Assembly: GCA_902786925.1 (NCBI GenBank)
Contig: CADAEK010000002.1
Location: 124,001-188,000 of the forward strand
Direction of reading: 5' to 3'
Length of the DNA: 64,000 bases
Source: an uncultured Bacteroidales bacterium
Lineage (GTDB): Bacteria; Bacteroidota; Bacteroidia; Bacteroidales; Bacteroidaceae
In this document: positions 40,785 through 48,984 of the stretch, one piece after another
Layout of the letters: every line of letters starts with the position of its first letter
Numbering within the stretch: position 1 is the stretch's first letter
Made by a program: the position numbers and the translations under genes
Notes under the pieces: generated by a model
Seen by the model: only the letters and a program-made list of their open reading frames with translations
What the model was told of the DNA's origin: nothing
Database searches by the model: none

Positions 40785-42944
40785 TCAATCTTCGTCTTTG
40801 TTCTGCTCTTCGAACTCCTTCATCAACTTCTGCTGAAGGTCTGTCGGAACGAGTTCGTAGGAGGCAAACTTCATGATGAAGCTGGCGCGTCCACCTGTGA
40901 TGGAACTCAATGTGGTTGAGTAGCTGGAAAGGCTCTTTAGAGGCACTTTCGCAATCAGTTTCTCATAACCACTCTCGCTTTCGCTGCCAATAATCATGCC
41001 GCGGCGCCCTTGAAGGTCTGACATGACGTCGCCCATCTTGTCGCCAGGAACGAACACTTCTACATCGTAGATAGGCTCCAGCAACTTAGGGCCTGCTTCT
41101 TTGAAGGCATCAGCGAATGCATGGCGGCCAGCCAACATGAATGACAACTCGTTTGAGTCCACAGGGTGCATCTTGCCGTCATAGACAATGACGCGAACGT
41201 CGCGGGCATACGAACCTGTGAGAGGGCCTTGCTCCATTCTGCTCATGATGCCTTTCAATATGGCTGGCATGAAGCGTGCATCAATGGCACCACCAACGAC
41301 GGAGTTGATGAAGACGAGCTTTCCGCCCCATTCCAAATCAATCTCTTCCTTTCCTTTAGGTGTAATCTTAAATTCTTGGTTGCCGAACTTGTAGCTGGTT
41401 GGCTCTGGCATGCCGTCGTAATATGGCTCTACAATAAGATGCACTTCGCCAAATTGGCCTGCGCCACCAGATTGTTTCTTGTGGCGATAGTCGGCACGTG
41501 CAGCCTTTGTGATGGTCTCGCGATAAGGAATCTTCGGTTCCTCAAAGCGAATGTTGATTTTCTCGTTGTTTTCCATACGCCATTTCAAGGTGCGCAGATG
41601 GAACTCTCCTTGGCCTTTCACGAGAGTCTGCTTCAGCTCTTTCGACTGCTCGATAATCCATGTTGGGTCTTCCTGCGTCATCTTTTGAATGGCGGCTACC
41701 ATCTTTTCTGTGTCGGCTTCGTTCTCGGCTTTGACAGCGCGGATGTATTTAGGATTAGGATACTTGACAAAATTGAAGCGATGCTCGCAGTCTTTGCCTG
41801 CCAGCGTGTTTCCTGTACGCACGTCCTTCAGCTTGACCGTACAGCCGATATCACCAGCCACCATCTCTTCTACCTTGATTCGATTTGAGCCGGCGCAAGC
41901 GAACAACTGAGCCATACGCTCTTTAGAACCGCGGTCTGTGTTGGTCAGATCGTCTCCTTCATGTACTTTACCCGACATCACTTTGAAGTACTGTACGCCA
42001 CCGATGTGTGGTTCGTTGGCGGTCTTGAAGAAATACAACGAAGTGGGGGCGTTGGGGTCTGGACATACTTCTTCTCCGCGTGTGTTGTGTACTTGAGGCA
42101 TCTCGTCAACGAAAGGTACAACGTTGCCTAAGAATTCCATCAAACGGCGTACACCCATATCCTTTGTTGCGCAGACACAGAATACAGGGAACATGCTGCG
42201 AGCTGCTAAACCTTTGCGAATACCAGTGCGAAGCTCATCCTCGGACAGAGTCTCTGTGTCAAAGAATTTCTCCATCAATTCCTCGTCATTCTCAGCAGCT
42301 GCCTCAACAAGAGCACGATGCATGGTCATGGCTTTCTCCATTTCCTCTGCAGGAATATCCTCAATGATGGGGGCTCCGCCTTCGGGCTTCCAAGAGTACT
42401 TCTTCATCAACAGCACGTCAATGAGTGCATTGAAATCGGGGCCTTCATTAAGAGGATACTGGATGGGTACCACTTTCTTTCCATAGATGCCAATGAGGCT
42501 ATCAAGCACTTGATGGAAGTCGCATTTTTCCGAGTCGAGCTGATTCACCAGGAAGATGACAGGCTTGCCCAACTTCTCGGTGTAGCGGAAATGGTTTTGG
42601 GTTCCTACTTCTGGACCGTATTGACCGTTGATGAGCAATAAGGCCGTGTCTGTTACGTTCAATGCGGTCATGGCTGCGCCAACAAAGTCGTCTGCGCCAG
42701 GACAGTCAATAATGTTCAGTTTCTTGCCGTTCCACTCTACATGGAATACTGTCGAGAATACGCTGTATCCGTATTCTTGTTCGACAGGGAAATAGTCACT
42801 CACAGTGTTTTTGGCTGTGATGCGACCACGGCGGCTGATGATTCCTGCTTCATAGAGGAGTGCTTCGGTAAGGGTCGTCTTACCGGCACCGTCATTGCCA
42901 AGCAAGGCAATGTTTTTGATTTCGTTAGTCTGGTAAACTTTCAT
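40785..42944 (-). CDS. fusA2: Elongation factor G paralogue (EF-G2) with degenerate GTPase motifs
   Basis: 719 residues, with all five EF-G domains. The P loop is intact (G16-N-D-G-A-G-K-T). The switch I motif R-G-I-T reads Y58-G-Y-S61. G3 reads D80-C-P-G-A84, with Ala in place of the catalytic His of D-T-P-G-H. The G4 N-K-x-D motif reads N-Q-L-D. Domain IV with its conserved loop and domain V are present. Known: Bacteroides species carry a second EF-G (BT2167 in B. thetaiotaomicron) reported to support translocation without GTP hydrolysis during carbon starvation and gut colonisation. This gene appears to be the orthologue. It is not ribosomal-protein linked, as main fusA usually is, and has its own terminator. 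Confidence 0.92.
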   Translation of the reverse strand: MKVYQTNEIKNIALLGNDGAGKTTLTEALLYEAGIISRRGRITAKNTVSDYFPVEQEYGYSVFSTVFHVEWNGKKLNIIDCPGADDFVGAAMTALNVTDTALLLINGQYGPEVGTQNHFRYTEKLGKPVIFLVNQLDSEKCDFHQVLDSLIGIYGKKVVPIQYPLNEGPDFNALIDVLLMKKYSWKPEGGAPIIEDIPAEEMEKAMTMHRALVEAAAENDEELMEKFFDTETLSEDELRTGIRKGLAARSMFPVFCVCATKDMGVRRLMEFLGNVVPFVDEMPQVHNTRGEEVCPDPNAPTSLYFFKTANEPHIGGVQYFKVMSGKVHEGDDLTNTDRGSKERMAQLFACAGSNRIKVEEMVAGDIGCTVKLKDVRTGNTLAGKDCEHRFNFVKYPNPKYIRAVKAENEADTEKMVAAIQKMTQEDPTWIIEQSKELKQTLVKGQGEFHLRTLKWRMENNEKINIRFEEPKIPYRETITKAARADYRHKKQSGGAGQFGEVHLIVEPYYDGMPEPTSYKFGNQEFKITPKGKEEIDLEWGGKLVFINSVVGGAIDARFMPAILKGIMSRMEQGPLTGSYARDVRVIVYDGKMHPVDSNELSFMLAGRHAFADAFKEAGPKLLEPIYDVEVFVPGDKMGDVMSDLQGRRGMIIGSESESGYEKLIAKVPLKSLSSYSTTLSSITGGRASFIMKFASYELVPTDLQQKLMKEFEEQNKDED

Positions 42945-43112
42945 TGTTAGGTTAGTTTTATGTTATATCGGTAAATTTCAAAACCGGGTTAAATTTACGC
43001 TCTTTTCCTAATTCGGACCCCTTAAAATAATATGTTCTATAACATTTTTCAAGAATAATCGCTTTTTCTTGGTGGTTTTGTGCTTGCTGCTGACAGAAAA
43101 CCTGCCAATTGT

Positions 43113-43144
43113 TTGTTCTTCTTCGTGGGTTGTGGTATCTTTGC
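43113..43144 (+). promoter_or_regulatory. Promoter of hemW, implying a leaderless message
   Basis: TTG (43113-43115), exactly 20 bases, then TATCTTTGC (43136-43144). The start codon ATG lies at 43149-43151, only 4 bases beyond the box, so transcription should begin at or within a couple of bases of the ATG. Confidence 0.82.
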
Positions 43145-43148
43145 ATTC

Positions 43149-44264
43149 ATGGCAGGCATTTATATTCATGTCCCTTTTTGTAAGTCGCGTTGTATTTACT
43201 GTGGCTTTTTCTCCACAACGTCTCTTTCACGGCGTCGTGATTATGTGGAAGCGTTGAATGCGGAACTTCATCAGCGTCGTGCATTTCTTTCTGATGGACC
43301 TATTAGTACTATATATTTTGGCGGAGGAACCCCCTCTCTTCTTTCGGTTCAAGAATTGGAGAGTCTACTTTCTTCTATCTATAATATATATAATGTGGAA
43401 AGTGATGCTGAAATCACCATAGAGGGAAACCCAGATGATTTGACTCCTGATTATCTTGCCAGTCTAAAACGTCTTGGTATCAATCGCCTTAGCATAGGGG
43501 TACAGACCTTTTCGGATGCTCGCCTTCGTTTTCTTCATCGTCGCCATGATGCCGTTCAAGCTATTGAAGCGGTTCATACTGCTCAACGGCTTGGCTTTGG
43601 AAACATCAGCATCGATTTGATGTTCGGTTTCCCAGGGCAGACTGTTGTAGATTGGCAGGATGATGTTAGTCAAGCAATTGCTTTGGGCGTACAGCACATT
43701 TCGGCTTATTCGTTGATGTATGAGGAGGGAACTCTTTTGACAGCGCTACTTGAGCGTGGGGAGATTACCGAAGTGAATGATGAAGACTCGCGTCGTATGT
43801 ATGAATGCCTGATAAACCAGCTTTCCCAAGCAGGTTTCAGTCATTATGAAATCAGTAATTTCGCTATCCCGGGTTATGAATCGCGGCATAATTCAGGTTA
43901 TTGGCATGGTGTACCGTATTTGGGGATTGGGGCGGGAGCTCATTCTTATGATGGCTTGAACCGGTTTTACAATGTAGAGTCTCTAGGGGACTATATAGCG
44001 GGTGCGCCCTCAGTAAGGGAGGCTTTAACGCCAGATGAACGATATAATGAATATGTCTTTACCGGACTGCGAACTATAAGCGGAATATGTGTTGGTAGTA
44101 TTCAAGAAAAATTTGGCGCGGACAAGATGTCTTATTTGTTGCACAATGCTCAACAGCATCTTCGCAATGGCCTTCTTGTTTACGAAGATGATGTTTTGCG
44201 TCTTACGCGTTTAGGCTTATTTGTGTCTAACGATGTCATGTCAGACTTGATGTGGATAGACTGA
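43149..44264 (+). CDS. hemW: Radical SAM heme chaperone HemW (HemN-like)
   Basis: 371 residues from the ATG at 43149, which gives the family N-terminus M-A-G-I-Y-I-H-V-P-F-C. The radical SAM cluster is C11-x3-C15-x2-C18. G-G-G-T-P-S near residue 60, S-I-G-V-Q-T-F near 119-125 and L-M-F-G-F-P-G-Q-T near 158-166 are conserved. The fourth Cys of true HemN (C-x3-C-x2-C-x-C) is replaced (C-G-F), the usual sign of HemW, a heme-binding chaperone, rather than coproporphyrinogen dehydrogenase. An ORF extension to 43080 would contain the promoter and is rejected. It is transcribed alone. Confidence 0.93.
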   Translation: MAGIYIHVPFCKSRCIYCGFFSTTSLSRRRDYVEALNAELHQRRAFLSDGPISTIYFGGGTPSLLSVQELESLLSSIYNIYNVESDAEITIEGNPDDLTPDYLASLKRLGINRLSIGVQTFSDARLRFLHRRHDAVQAIEAVHTAQRLGFGNISIDLMFGFPGQTVVDWQDDVSQAIALGVQHISAYSLMYEEGTLLTALLERGEITEVNDEDSRRMYECLINQLSQAGFSHYEISNFAIPGYESRHNSGYWHGVPYLGIGAGAHSYDGLNRFYNVESLGDYIAGAPSVREALTPDERYNEYVFTGLRTISGICVGSIQEKFGADKMSYLLHNAQQHLRNGLLVYEDDVLRLTRLGLFVSNDVMSDLMWID

Positions 44265-44423
44265 TATCATTTTTCGCCCCCGGAATTTTGTATATACGGT
44301 TGTGTACGCGCACAATCATTCATATTTACGTTAAAGTTGTACGTTTATTCCCTTCTAATCGTATTTTTTTGTAAAAAAAAGAAAAAAAGGATGATTTAGA
44401 GAATACCGAACATTAAAAGTCCG

Positions 44424-44432
44424 TAACTTTGC
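44424..44432 (+). promoter_or_regulatory. -7 element of small lipoprotein promoter
   Basis: TAACTTTGC on the plus strand, 52 bases before the ATG at 44485. Upstream DNA (44360-44395) is very A-rich. No TTG at -33. Confidence 0.6.
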
Positions 44433-44484
44433 AGCGGTTTTGAAAGCAAATTGATTGTTTAACAAATTAAAAGCAAAGAAAATT

Positions 44485-44670
44485 ATGAAGAAGTTGGTTT
44501 TCGCAGCTGTTGCTGCAATCGCTCTCACAGCATCTGTTTCATTCGTAGCCTGCAACCAGACTGCTAACAACGCTGACTCAACTGCTGCTGACACTGTTGT
44601 TGTAGAGGATACTCTCGCTAGCGATACTCTTGCTACCGATACTCTCGCAGCTGACTCTGTTGCTGAATAA
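44485..44670 (+). CDS. Small lipoprotein with DTLAx pentapeptide repeats
   Basis: 61 residues from the ATG at 44485 (M-K-K-L-V-F-A-A-V). A lipoprotein signal ends at the lipobox F-V-A-C (Cys at residue 23). The mature 39 residues are Ala/Thr/Asp-rich and very acidic, ending in D-T-L-A-S, D-T-L-A-T, D-T-L-A-A and D-S-V-A-E, coded by 15-base units. Cell-surface or periplasmic membrane anchoring is expected. Similar tiny acidic lipoproteins occur in Bacteroidales, but no function is known. It has its own -7 box and a terminator at 44723-44750. The longer reading from 44455 lacks a natural signal start. Confidence 0.8.
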   Translation: MKKLVFAAVAAIALTASVSFVACNQTANNADSTAADTVVVEDTLASDTLATDTLAADSVAE

Positions 44671-44722
44671 TTGAGGCGATTTAGAGCACAACTTTCGGGA
44701 TGTGAAATCCCAAAGAGAATTG

Positions 44723-44750
44723 AACCTGTAAGGCTTTAGCCCTACAGGTT
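44723..44750 (+). terminator. Terminator after small lipoprotein
   Basis: The arms aacctgtaaggc (44723-44734) and gccctacaggtt (44739-44750) pair with one mismatch; a seven-T run ends the hairpin (44749-44755). Confidence 0.88.
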
Positions 44751-44764
44751 TTTTTGTGGATAAA

Positions 44765-44796
44765 AAAATTGGATTACGTTGCAGTAATCCAATTTT
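44765..44796 (-). terminator. Terminator after ECF sigma factor gene
   Basis: The perfect 13-bp stem aaaattggattac (44765-44777) with 44784-44796, 6-base loop. On the minus strand it ends in a T run and lies 23 bases past the sigma gene stop. Confidence 0.85.
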
Positions 44797-44819
44797 ATAT
44801 TTGTATGCTTACATTAAGT

Positions 44820-45413
44820 TTATGAAGCCATGCTAATGCCTCGCTCGTAGGCCATGTGCCGAAGGTTGAGGATGGCGTATCGCATACGCCCAAGAGCTGT
44901 GTTGATGCTGCAGTTTGTCTTTTGGGCGATTTCTTTAAAAGACAGTTCTTCATAAACTCGCATTAAGAGTACTTCACGCTGGGATTCTGGGAGTAGGGCG
45001 ATAAGGCTACGCACTTCTTCGAGTGTTTGTCTATCTATTATTTCTTGTTCGCGGTTCTCATTCATCGCAATGTCTGCCTTACTGTAAAGGTCTGTTTCGG
45101 TGGCATCATTTGAAAGAACCTTATCAGCAACTGATGTACGATAGTAGTCAATAAGGTGATTGTGAACAATTCGCATCATCCATGAGGAGAATTTGCCGCT
45201 CTCTGTATATTTGCCGTTTTTCAAACGCACAATCATTTTGATGAAGACATCTTGGAAGAGATCTTCAGCAAGTTCTTGATTCTTGACAGAATATAGGAAG
45301 TAAGAGAATACCTTACTCTCATAACGCTTCAGAAGGGTATCGAATGCGTTATTGTTGCCTTTTGTATATAAACTGACCAACTCTTCGTCGGTGAGTTCAT
45401 GAAGCTTTCTCAT
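44820..45413 (-). CDS. RpoE-like ECF RNA polymerase sigma factor
   Basis: 197 residues. Region 2 (about 20-95) contains A-E-D-L-F-Q-D-V-F-I-K and the W-M-M-R-I-V-H-N core-binding/-10 segment; region 4 (about 130-185) contains L-P-E-S-Q-R-E-V-L-L-M-R and the helix-turn-helix Y-E-E-L-S-F-K-E-I-A-Q-K-T-N-C-S-I-N-T-A-L-G-R. No anti-sigma gene is adjacent: the nearest minus-strand gene upstream is fmt, and nothing follows downstream. This is typical of the stand-alone RpoE-type sigma factors of Bacteroidetes that respond to envelope or oxidative stress. Transcribed alone from a promoter at 45503-45534. Confidence 0.93.
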   Translation of the reverse strand: MRKLHELTDEELVSLYTKGNNNAFDTLLKRYESKVFSYFLYSVKNQELAEDLFQDVFIKMIVRLKNGKYTESGKFSSWMMRIVHNHLIDYYRTSVADKVLSNDATETDLYSKADIAMNENREQEIIDRQTLEEVRSLIALLPESQREVLLMRVYEELSFKEIAQKTNCSINTALGRMRYAILNLRHMAYERGISMAS

Positions 45414-45502
45414 TATGCTTACAGTGTTAGTTAAAGCGTAATGTCTTTTCTATAGGCAGTTTGTTTTTGAGAGTTGATGATTAGTTTTTTTATTAAGCGG
45501 TT

Positions 45503-45534
45503 GCAAAGTAACGTCTTTTATGTGAAAGATGCAA
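45503..45534 (-). promoter_or_regulatory. Promoter of ECF sigma factor gene
   Basis: On the minus strand TTG (45534-45532), 20 bases, then TTACTTTGC (45511-45503), one mismatch from TAnnTTTG. The predicted leader is about 85 bases, long enough for post-transcriptional control. Confidence 0.6.
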
Positions 45535-45539
45535 ACTTT

Positions 45540-46493
45540 TTATATAAAAAATGCGTCTTGGGCAATCTTTAGTCCCCGAAGTAAGTCTGTAACAGGCATT
45601 CTTTTCTTTCCTTCAAACTGGAGAATCTTGATATTAAGCCAACCGTCTGTTGTTGCAGCACGTAGAAAAGTTTTTCCATCAGTCTCGAGAGTGCCGGCAG
45701 GTTTGAGTGTGCCTGATGTCTCTTTCTCTGCAAGGTATATCTTCACGGATTTTCCGTCTAATGTTGTCCATGCTGCAGGATAAGGTGAAAGGCCTCGAAT
45801 GAAGTCGTACACTTTTTTTGTGGGTTGATTCCAGTTAATGCGGCATGTGTCACGGAAAATCTTTGGGGCAGGAGTAAGAGGCACATCCTTGAACTTGTCC
45901 TGTGGAATGGATTGAACAGTTCCCGCTAGGATGTTATCCACAGTCTCAGTGACGAGGCGTCCACTGAGTTCCATCAATTTGTCGTGAACCACTTCCACAT
46001 TGTCTGTGTCGTTGATGGGAATACGCACCTGTTGTATAATATCTCCTGTATCAATCTCGTGTTTTAAGAAAAAGGTGGTGATGCCTGTTTCTGTTTCTCC
46101 GTTGATAACAGCCCAGTTGATAGGCGCTGCTCCACGGTATTTAGGTAATAGGCTAGCATGTGCATTGAATGTTCCCAATGGTGGCATGCTCCATACTATT
46201 TCAGGGAGCATACGGAATGCGACTACAATTTGTAGATCTGCTTTTAATGAACGTAGCTCGTCTACAAAAGCGGGGTCTTTCAGTTTCTCGGGTTGTAGAA
46301 CTTTCAGTCCATGCTCTACTGCATATTGCTTTACTGGACTAGGTTGCAGCACACTGCCATGACGCCCTATTGGTTTGTCTGGCATTGTCACAACCGCTAC
46401 AACATTGTAGCCGCCCTCTATTAGAGCTCGTAGGCTCTCCACTGCAAAGTCAGGAGTGCCCATGTATATTATTCTGAGGTCTTCTTTTTTCAT
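45540..46493 (-). CDS. fmt: Methionyl-tRNA formyltransferase
   Basis: 317 residues from the ATG at 46493 (M-K-K-E-D-L-R-I-I-Y-M-G-T-P-D-F-A); an alternative ATG at 46514 adds seven residues. The 10-formyl-THF site with N-A-H-A-S-L-L-P-K-Y-R-G-A-A-P-I (about 108-123) and D-T-G-D-I (about 146-150) is intact, as is the C-terminal OB-like domain. Reaction: formylation of initiator Met-tRNA. It is the last gene of a long minus-strand series; the ClC gene stop lies 34 bases upstream. Its 3' end overlaps none of the promoter of the sigma factor. Confidence 0.96.
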   Translation of the reverse strand: MKKEDLRIIYMGTPDFAVESLRALIEGGYNVVAVVTMPDKPIGRHGSVLQPSPVKQYAVEHGLKVLQPEKLKDPAFVDELRSLKADLQIVVAFRMLPEIVWSMPPLGTFNAHASLLPKYRGAAPINWAVINGETETGITTFFLKHEIDTGDIIQQVRIPINDTDNVEVVHDKLMELSGRLVTETVDNILAGTVQSIPQDKFKDVPLTPAPKIFRDTCRINWNQPTKKVYDFIRGLSPYPAAWTTLDGKSVKIYLAEKETSGTLKPAGTLETDGKTFLRAATTDGWLNIKILQFEGKKRMPVTDLLRGLKIAQDAFFI

Positions 46494-46527
46494 GTTCCCT
46501 TTTCTGTCTGGCATTCTTCAAATATGC

Positions 46528-48339
46528 CTATTCTTGACTAAATTTAATTAATGTCTCGCGATAACGGGTGAAGAGACCTGAGCGAGATACAAAACCGATA
46601 TAGTGGTGTTGCCCATCTACTACAGGAAGATTCCATGCTTGAGTTTCCTTGAATTTTTGAATGGCTACTTTGGGGGAATCGTTGACAATAAGTACTGCAG
46701 GAGGTTCTTTCATAAACTGTCCAGCCGTGTATTGTCTGTATAGTTCAGGACGGAAAATGTAGAGTCGTACTGAATCAAGCGAAACAACTCCTAGTAATTT
46801 ACCACTAGGTGCCACCACTGGGAATATGTTGCGGTGTGATTTTGCAATAGTTGCCACGAACTTGCTGAAGGGTAGGTCGGGGGAAATGACTTTATAGTCA
46901 CGTTCAATGACTGATTCTAGATTGAGTACCGTGAGAATTGCGCTGTCTTTGTCGTGGGTTAATAGTTGCCCTCGTCTTGCTAAACGCATGGCATAGATGC
47001 TATGAGGCTCAAATAGGTTGATGGTCAGATAAGATACTACTGAGACAATCATAAGAGGAACAAAAAGACCATATCCTCCAGTGAGTTCAGCTATGAGGAA
47101 AATGCCAGTGAGTGGTGCGTGCATTACTCCTGACATAAGCCCAGCCATACCATATAGGCCACAGTTCTTTGGTGATACATAGCACGCTTCTCCCATAGTA
47201 AGCCCTAACCCTATATCCCACAGGTTTGCGAAGATAAAACCAGCAATACATCCCAAGAACAAGCTAGGAGCAAAGACTCCACCACATCCACCACCGCCAT
47301 TCGTGGCTGTTGTCGCAAACACCTTGAAAACTAAGACCAATCCTAAATAAATGAGCAAGTTGGTTTGATTAGACACAAAAAAAGTATTGTGCATGATGTC
47401 CCGTTCTGGCGCTTCGTTGATGAGTTGGTTGATGACATCATATCCTTCACCATACATGACGGGGAAGAAGTAAATGAGTATACCTAAGACAATGGCACCT
47501 AGTAAAAATTTATAGAGGCTCTTTTTGATTTGTCCAAAAATACCTTCAAACCAATTCATAGCCCGAGTAAAGTAAAGGCTGACTAGTCCACAGACAATGC
47601 CCAAAAGGATACACCCTGGAATAATATCTATGGTGAAAGCCTTGTTGAGGTTAAACTCAAATAATGGGTCTGTACCGTAGAAAGCATATGATACACACAC
47701 TGATGTGATGCTGGCAACCAACAATGGTAATAATGACGAGAAACTCAAGTCTAGCATCAGCACTTCAAGCACAAATACAAGTCCTGCAATAGGAGCTTTG
47801 AACACTCCAGATACAGCGCCTGCCGCACCACAGCCTACTAACAACATCAGAGTCTTGGGCTGCAAATGGAAACGTTTGCCAAAGTCAGAGCCCCATGCCG
47901 CACCTGTCAGTACAATAGGAGCCTCTGCTCCAACCGAACCACCGAAGCCAATAGTGATAGCACTGGCAATGATGCTTGACCAGCGGTTATGTGACTTGAT
48001 ACGGCTTCGTCCTCTTGACATTGCATAAAGAATCTTGGTAACCCCATGGCTGATGTCACCGCGTACAATATGCTTGACAAAAAGGAGAGAAATGAGAATA
48101 CCGACAGCGGGGAAGACGAGGTAGAGTAGGTTGGAGTCTTCTGCGACAATCCCTGATGTGAGCAAATGCTTGATTTCTTCAATCAGAGACTTCAAGACAA
48201 ATGCAGTCAATCCGGTGCACACACCGACCATTAGGCTAATCATCAGAACGATTTGCCGTTCGGTGTGGTCGCCTTTTAACCATTCTGTCAAGAAGTTGAT
48301 GAACTTAATCTCTCGTCTCCTAATCCCGATGAAATTCAT
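46528..48339 (-). CDS. ClC-type chloride channel/antiporter with CBS domains
   Basis: 603 residues. A short N-terminal cytoplasmic stretch, then about ten membrane-spanning helices (about 30-440). The selectivity region contains G-S-V-G-A-E-A-P-I, with a Glu at the gating position, and later G-G-G-G-C-G-G-V-F-A-P and G-V-M-H-A-P-L-T-G-I-F. The C-terminus (about 460-600) holds a pair of CBS domains, probably nucleotide-sensing. Role: chloride/proton exchange or channel activity at the inner membrane. The order tsaC-ClC-fmt is conserved in Bacteroidales. The gap to fmt is 13-34 bases, depending on the fmt start. Confidence 0.92.
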   Translation of the reverse strand: MNFIGIRRREIKFINFLTEWLKGDHTERQIVLMISLMVGVCTGLTAFVLKSLIEEIKHLLTSGIVAEDSNLLYLVFPAVGILISLLFVKHIVRGDISHGVTKILYAMSRGRSRIKSHNRWSSIIASAITIGFGGSVGAEAPIVLTGAAWGSDFGKRFHLQPKTLMLLVGCGAAGAVSGVFKAPIAGLVFVLEVLMLDLSFSSLLPLLVASITSVCVSYAFYGTDPLFEFNLNKAFTIDIIPGCILLGIVCGLVSLYFTRAMNWFEGIFGQIKKSLYKFLLGAIVLGILIYFFPVMYGEGYDVINQLINEAPERDIMHNTFFVSNQTNLLIYLGLVLVFKVFATTATNGGGGCGGVFAPSLFLGCIAGFIFANLWDIGLGLTMGEACYVSPKNCGLYGMAGLMSGVMHAPLTGIFLIAELTGGYGLFVPLMIVSVVSYLTINLFEPHSIYAMRLARRGQLLTHDKDSAILTVLNLESVIERDYKVISPDLPFSKFVATIAKSHRNIFPVVAPSGKLLGVVSLDSVRLYIFRPELYRQYTAGQFMKEPPAVLIVNDSPKVAIQKFKETQAWNLPVVDGQHHYIGFVSRSGLFTRYRETLIKFSQE

Positions 48340-48380
48340 GATGATGTGCTAAAGAAATGATAAAACCGCACGTGTACTGA

Positions 48381-48947
48381 TTACTCTCTGATAATTGTGA
48401 ATTGTCCATTAGGGCTCATCTTGATGATGCTGCTGGGCTTGTGCTTCTCGCGGCTTTGGCGACTATACTTAACCACATAATCAACGGCATTCTTGATTTC
48501 ATCGCTGATTTCTTCAAAAGTGGTTGGTGTAGGCTCTCCGCTGATATTGGCACTTGTACTCACAATTGCCTTTTGGAATCGGAAGCACAACTCTTTGCTG
48601 AACTCTTCCTTTGTGATACGCAGACCAGCACTTCCGTCTGACGCAATAACGTTGGGTGCCAGCCCTGTTACATTGTCAAAGATAACGGTGAGAGGCTTCT
48701 CGCTCAGTTCAATCATATCCCAAGTCACCTCTGCCACATTTCTGACATATCGTTGTAATCGTACGTCACTGTCCACTAAGCAGATAAGAGCTTTGCTGTC
48801 CTCTCGCTTCTTGATAGCATACACTTTCTTAACAGCTTCCTCATTGGTGGCATCACATCCGATGCCCCAAACTGTATCAGTGGGATAGAGGATAACTCCT
48901 CCAGCCTTCATTACTTCGATTGCTTTCTTTACTTCGTCTAGTAACAT
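48381..48947 (-). CDS. tsaC: L-threonylcarbamoyladenylate synthase
   Basis: 188 residues, a TsaC/YrdC-length protein without the C-terminal Sua5 domain. K-A-G-G-V-I-L-Y-P-T-D-T-V-W-G-I (about 14-29), K-K-R-E-D-S-K (about 46-52) and S-T-S-A-N-I-S-G (about 131-138) are the substrate-binding signatures. Reaction: threonine, bicarbonate and ATP to threonylcarbamoyl-AMP, the donor for the t6A37 modification of ANN-decoding tRNAs. It lies 37 bases after prfC and 41 before the ClC gene, so all are probably co-transcribed. Confidence 0.95.
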   Translation of the reverse strand: MLLDEVKKAIEVMKAGGVILYPTDTVWGIGCDATNEEAVKKVYAIKKREDSKALICLVDSDVRLQRYVRNVAEVTWDMIELSEKPLTVIFDNVTGLAPNVIASDGSAGLRITKEEFSKELCFRFQKAIVSTSANISGEPTPTTFEEISDEIKNAVDYVVKYSRQSREKHKPSSIIKMSPNGQFTIIRE

Positions 48948-48984
48948 GTTATATATCTTTGAAATGAACCAATGTATGGACTGA

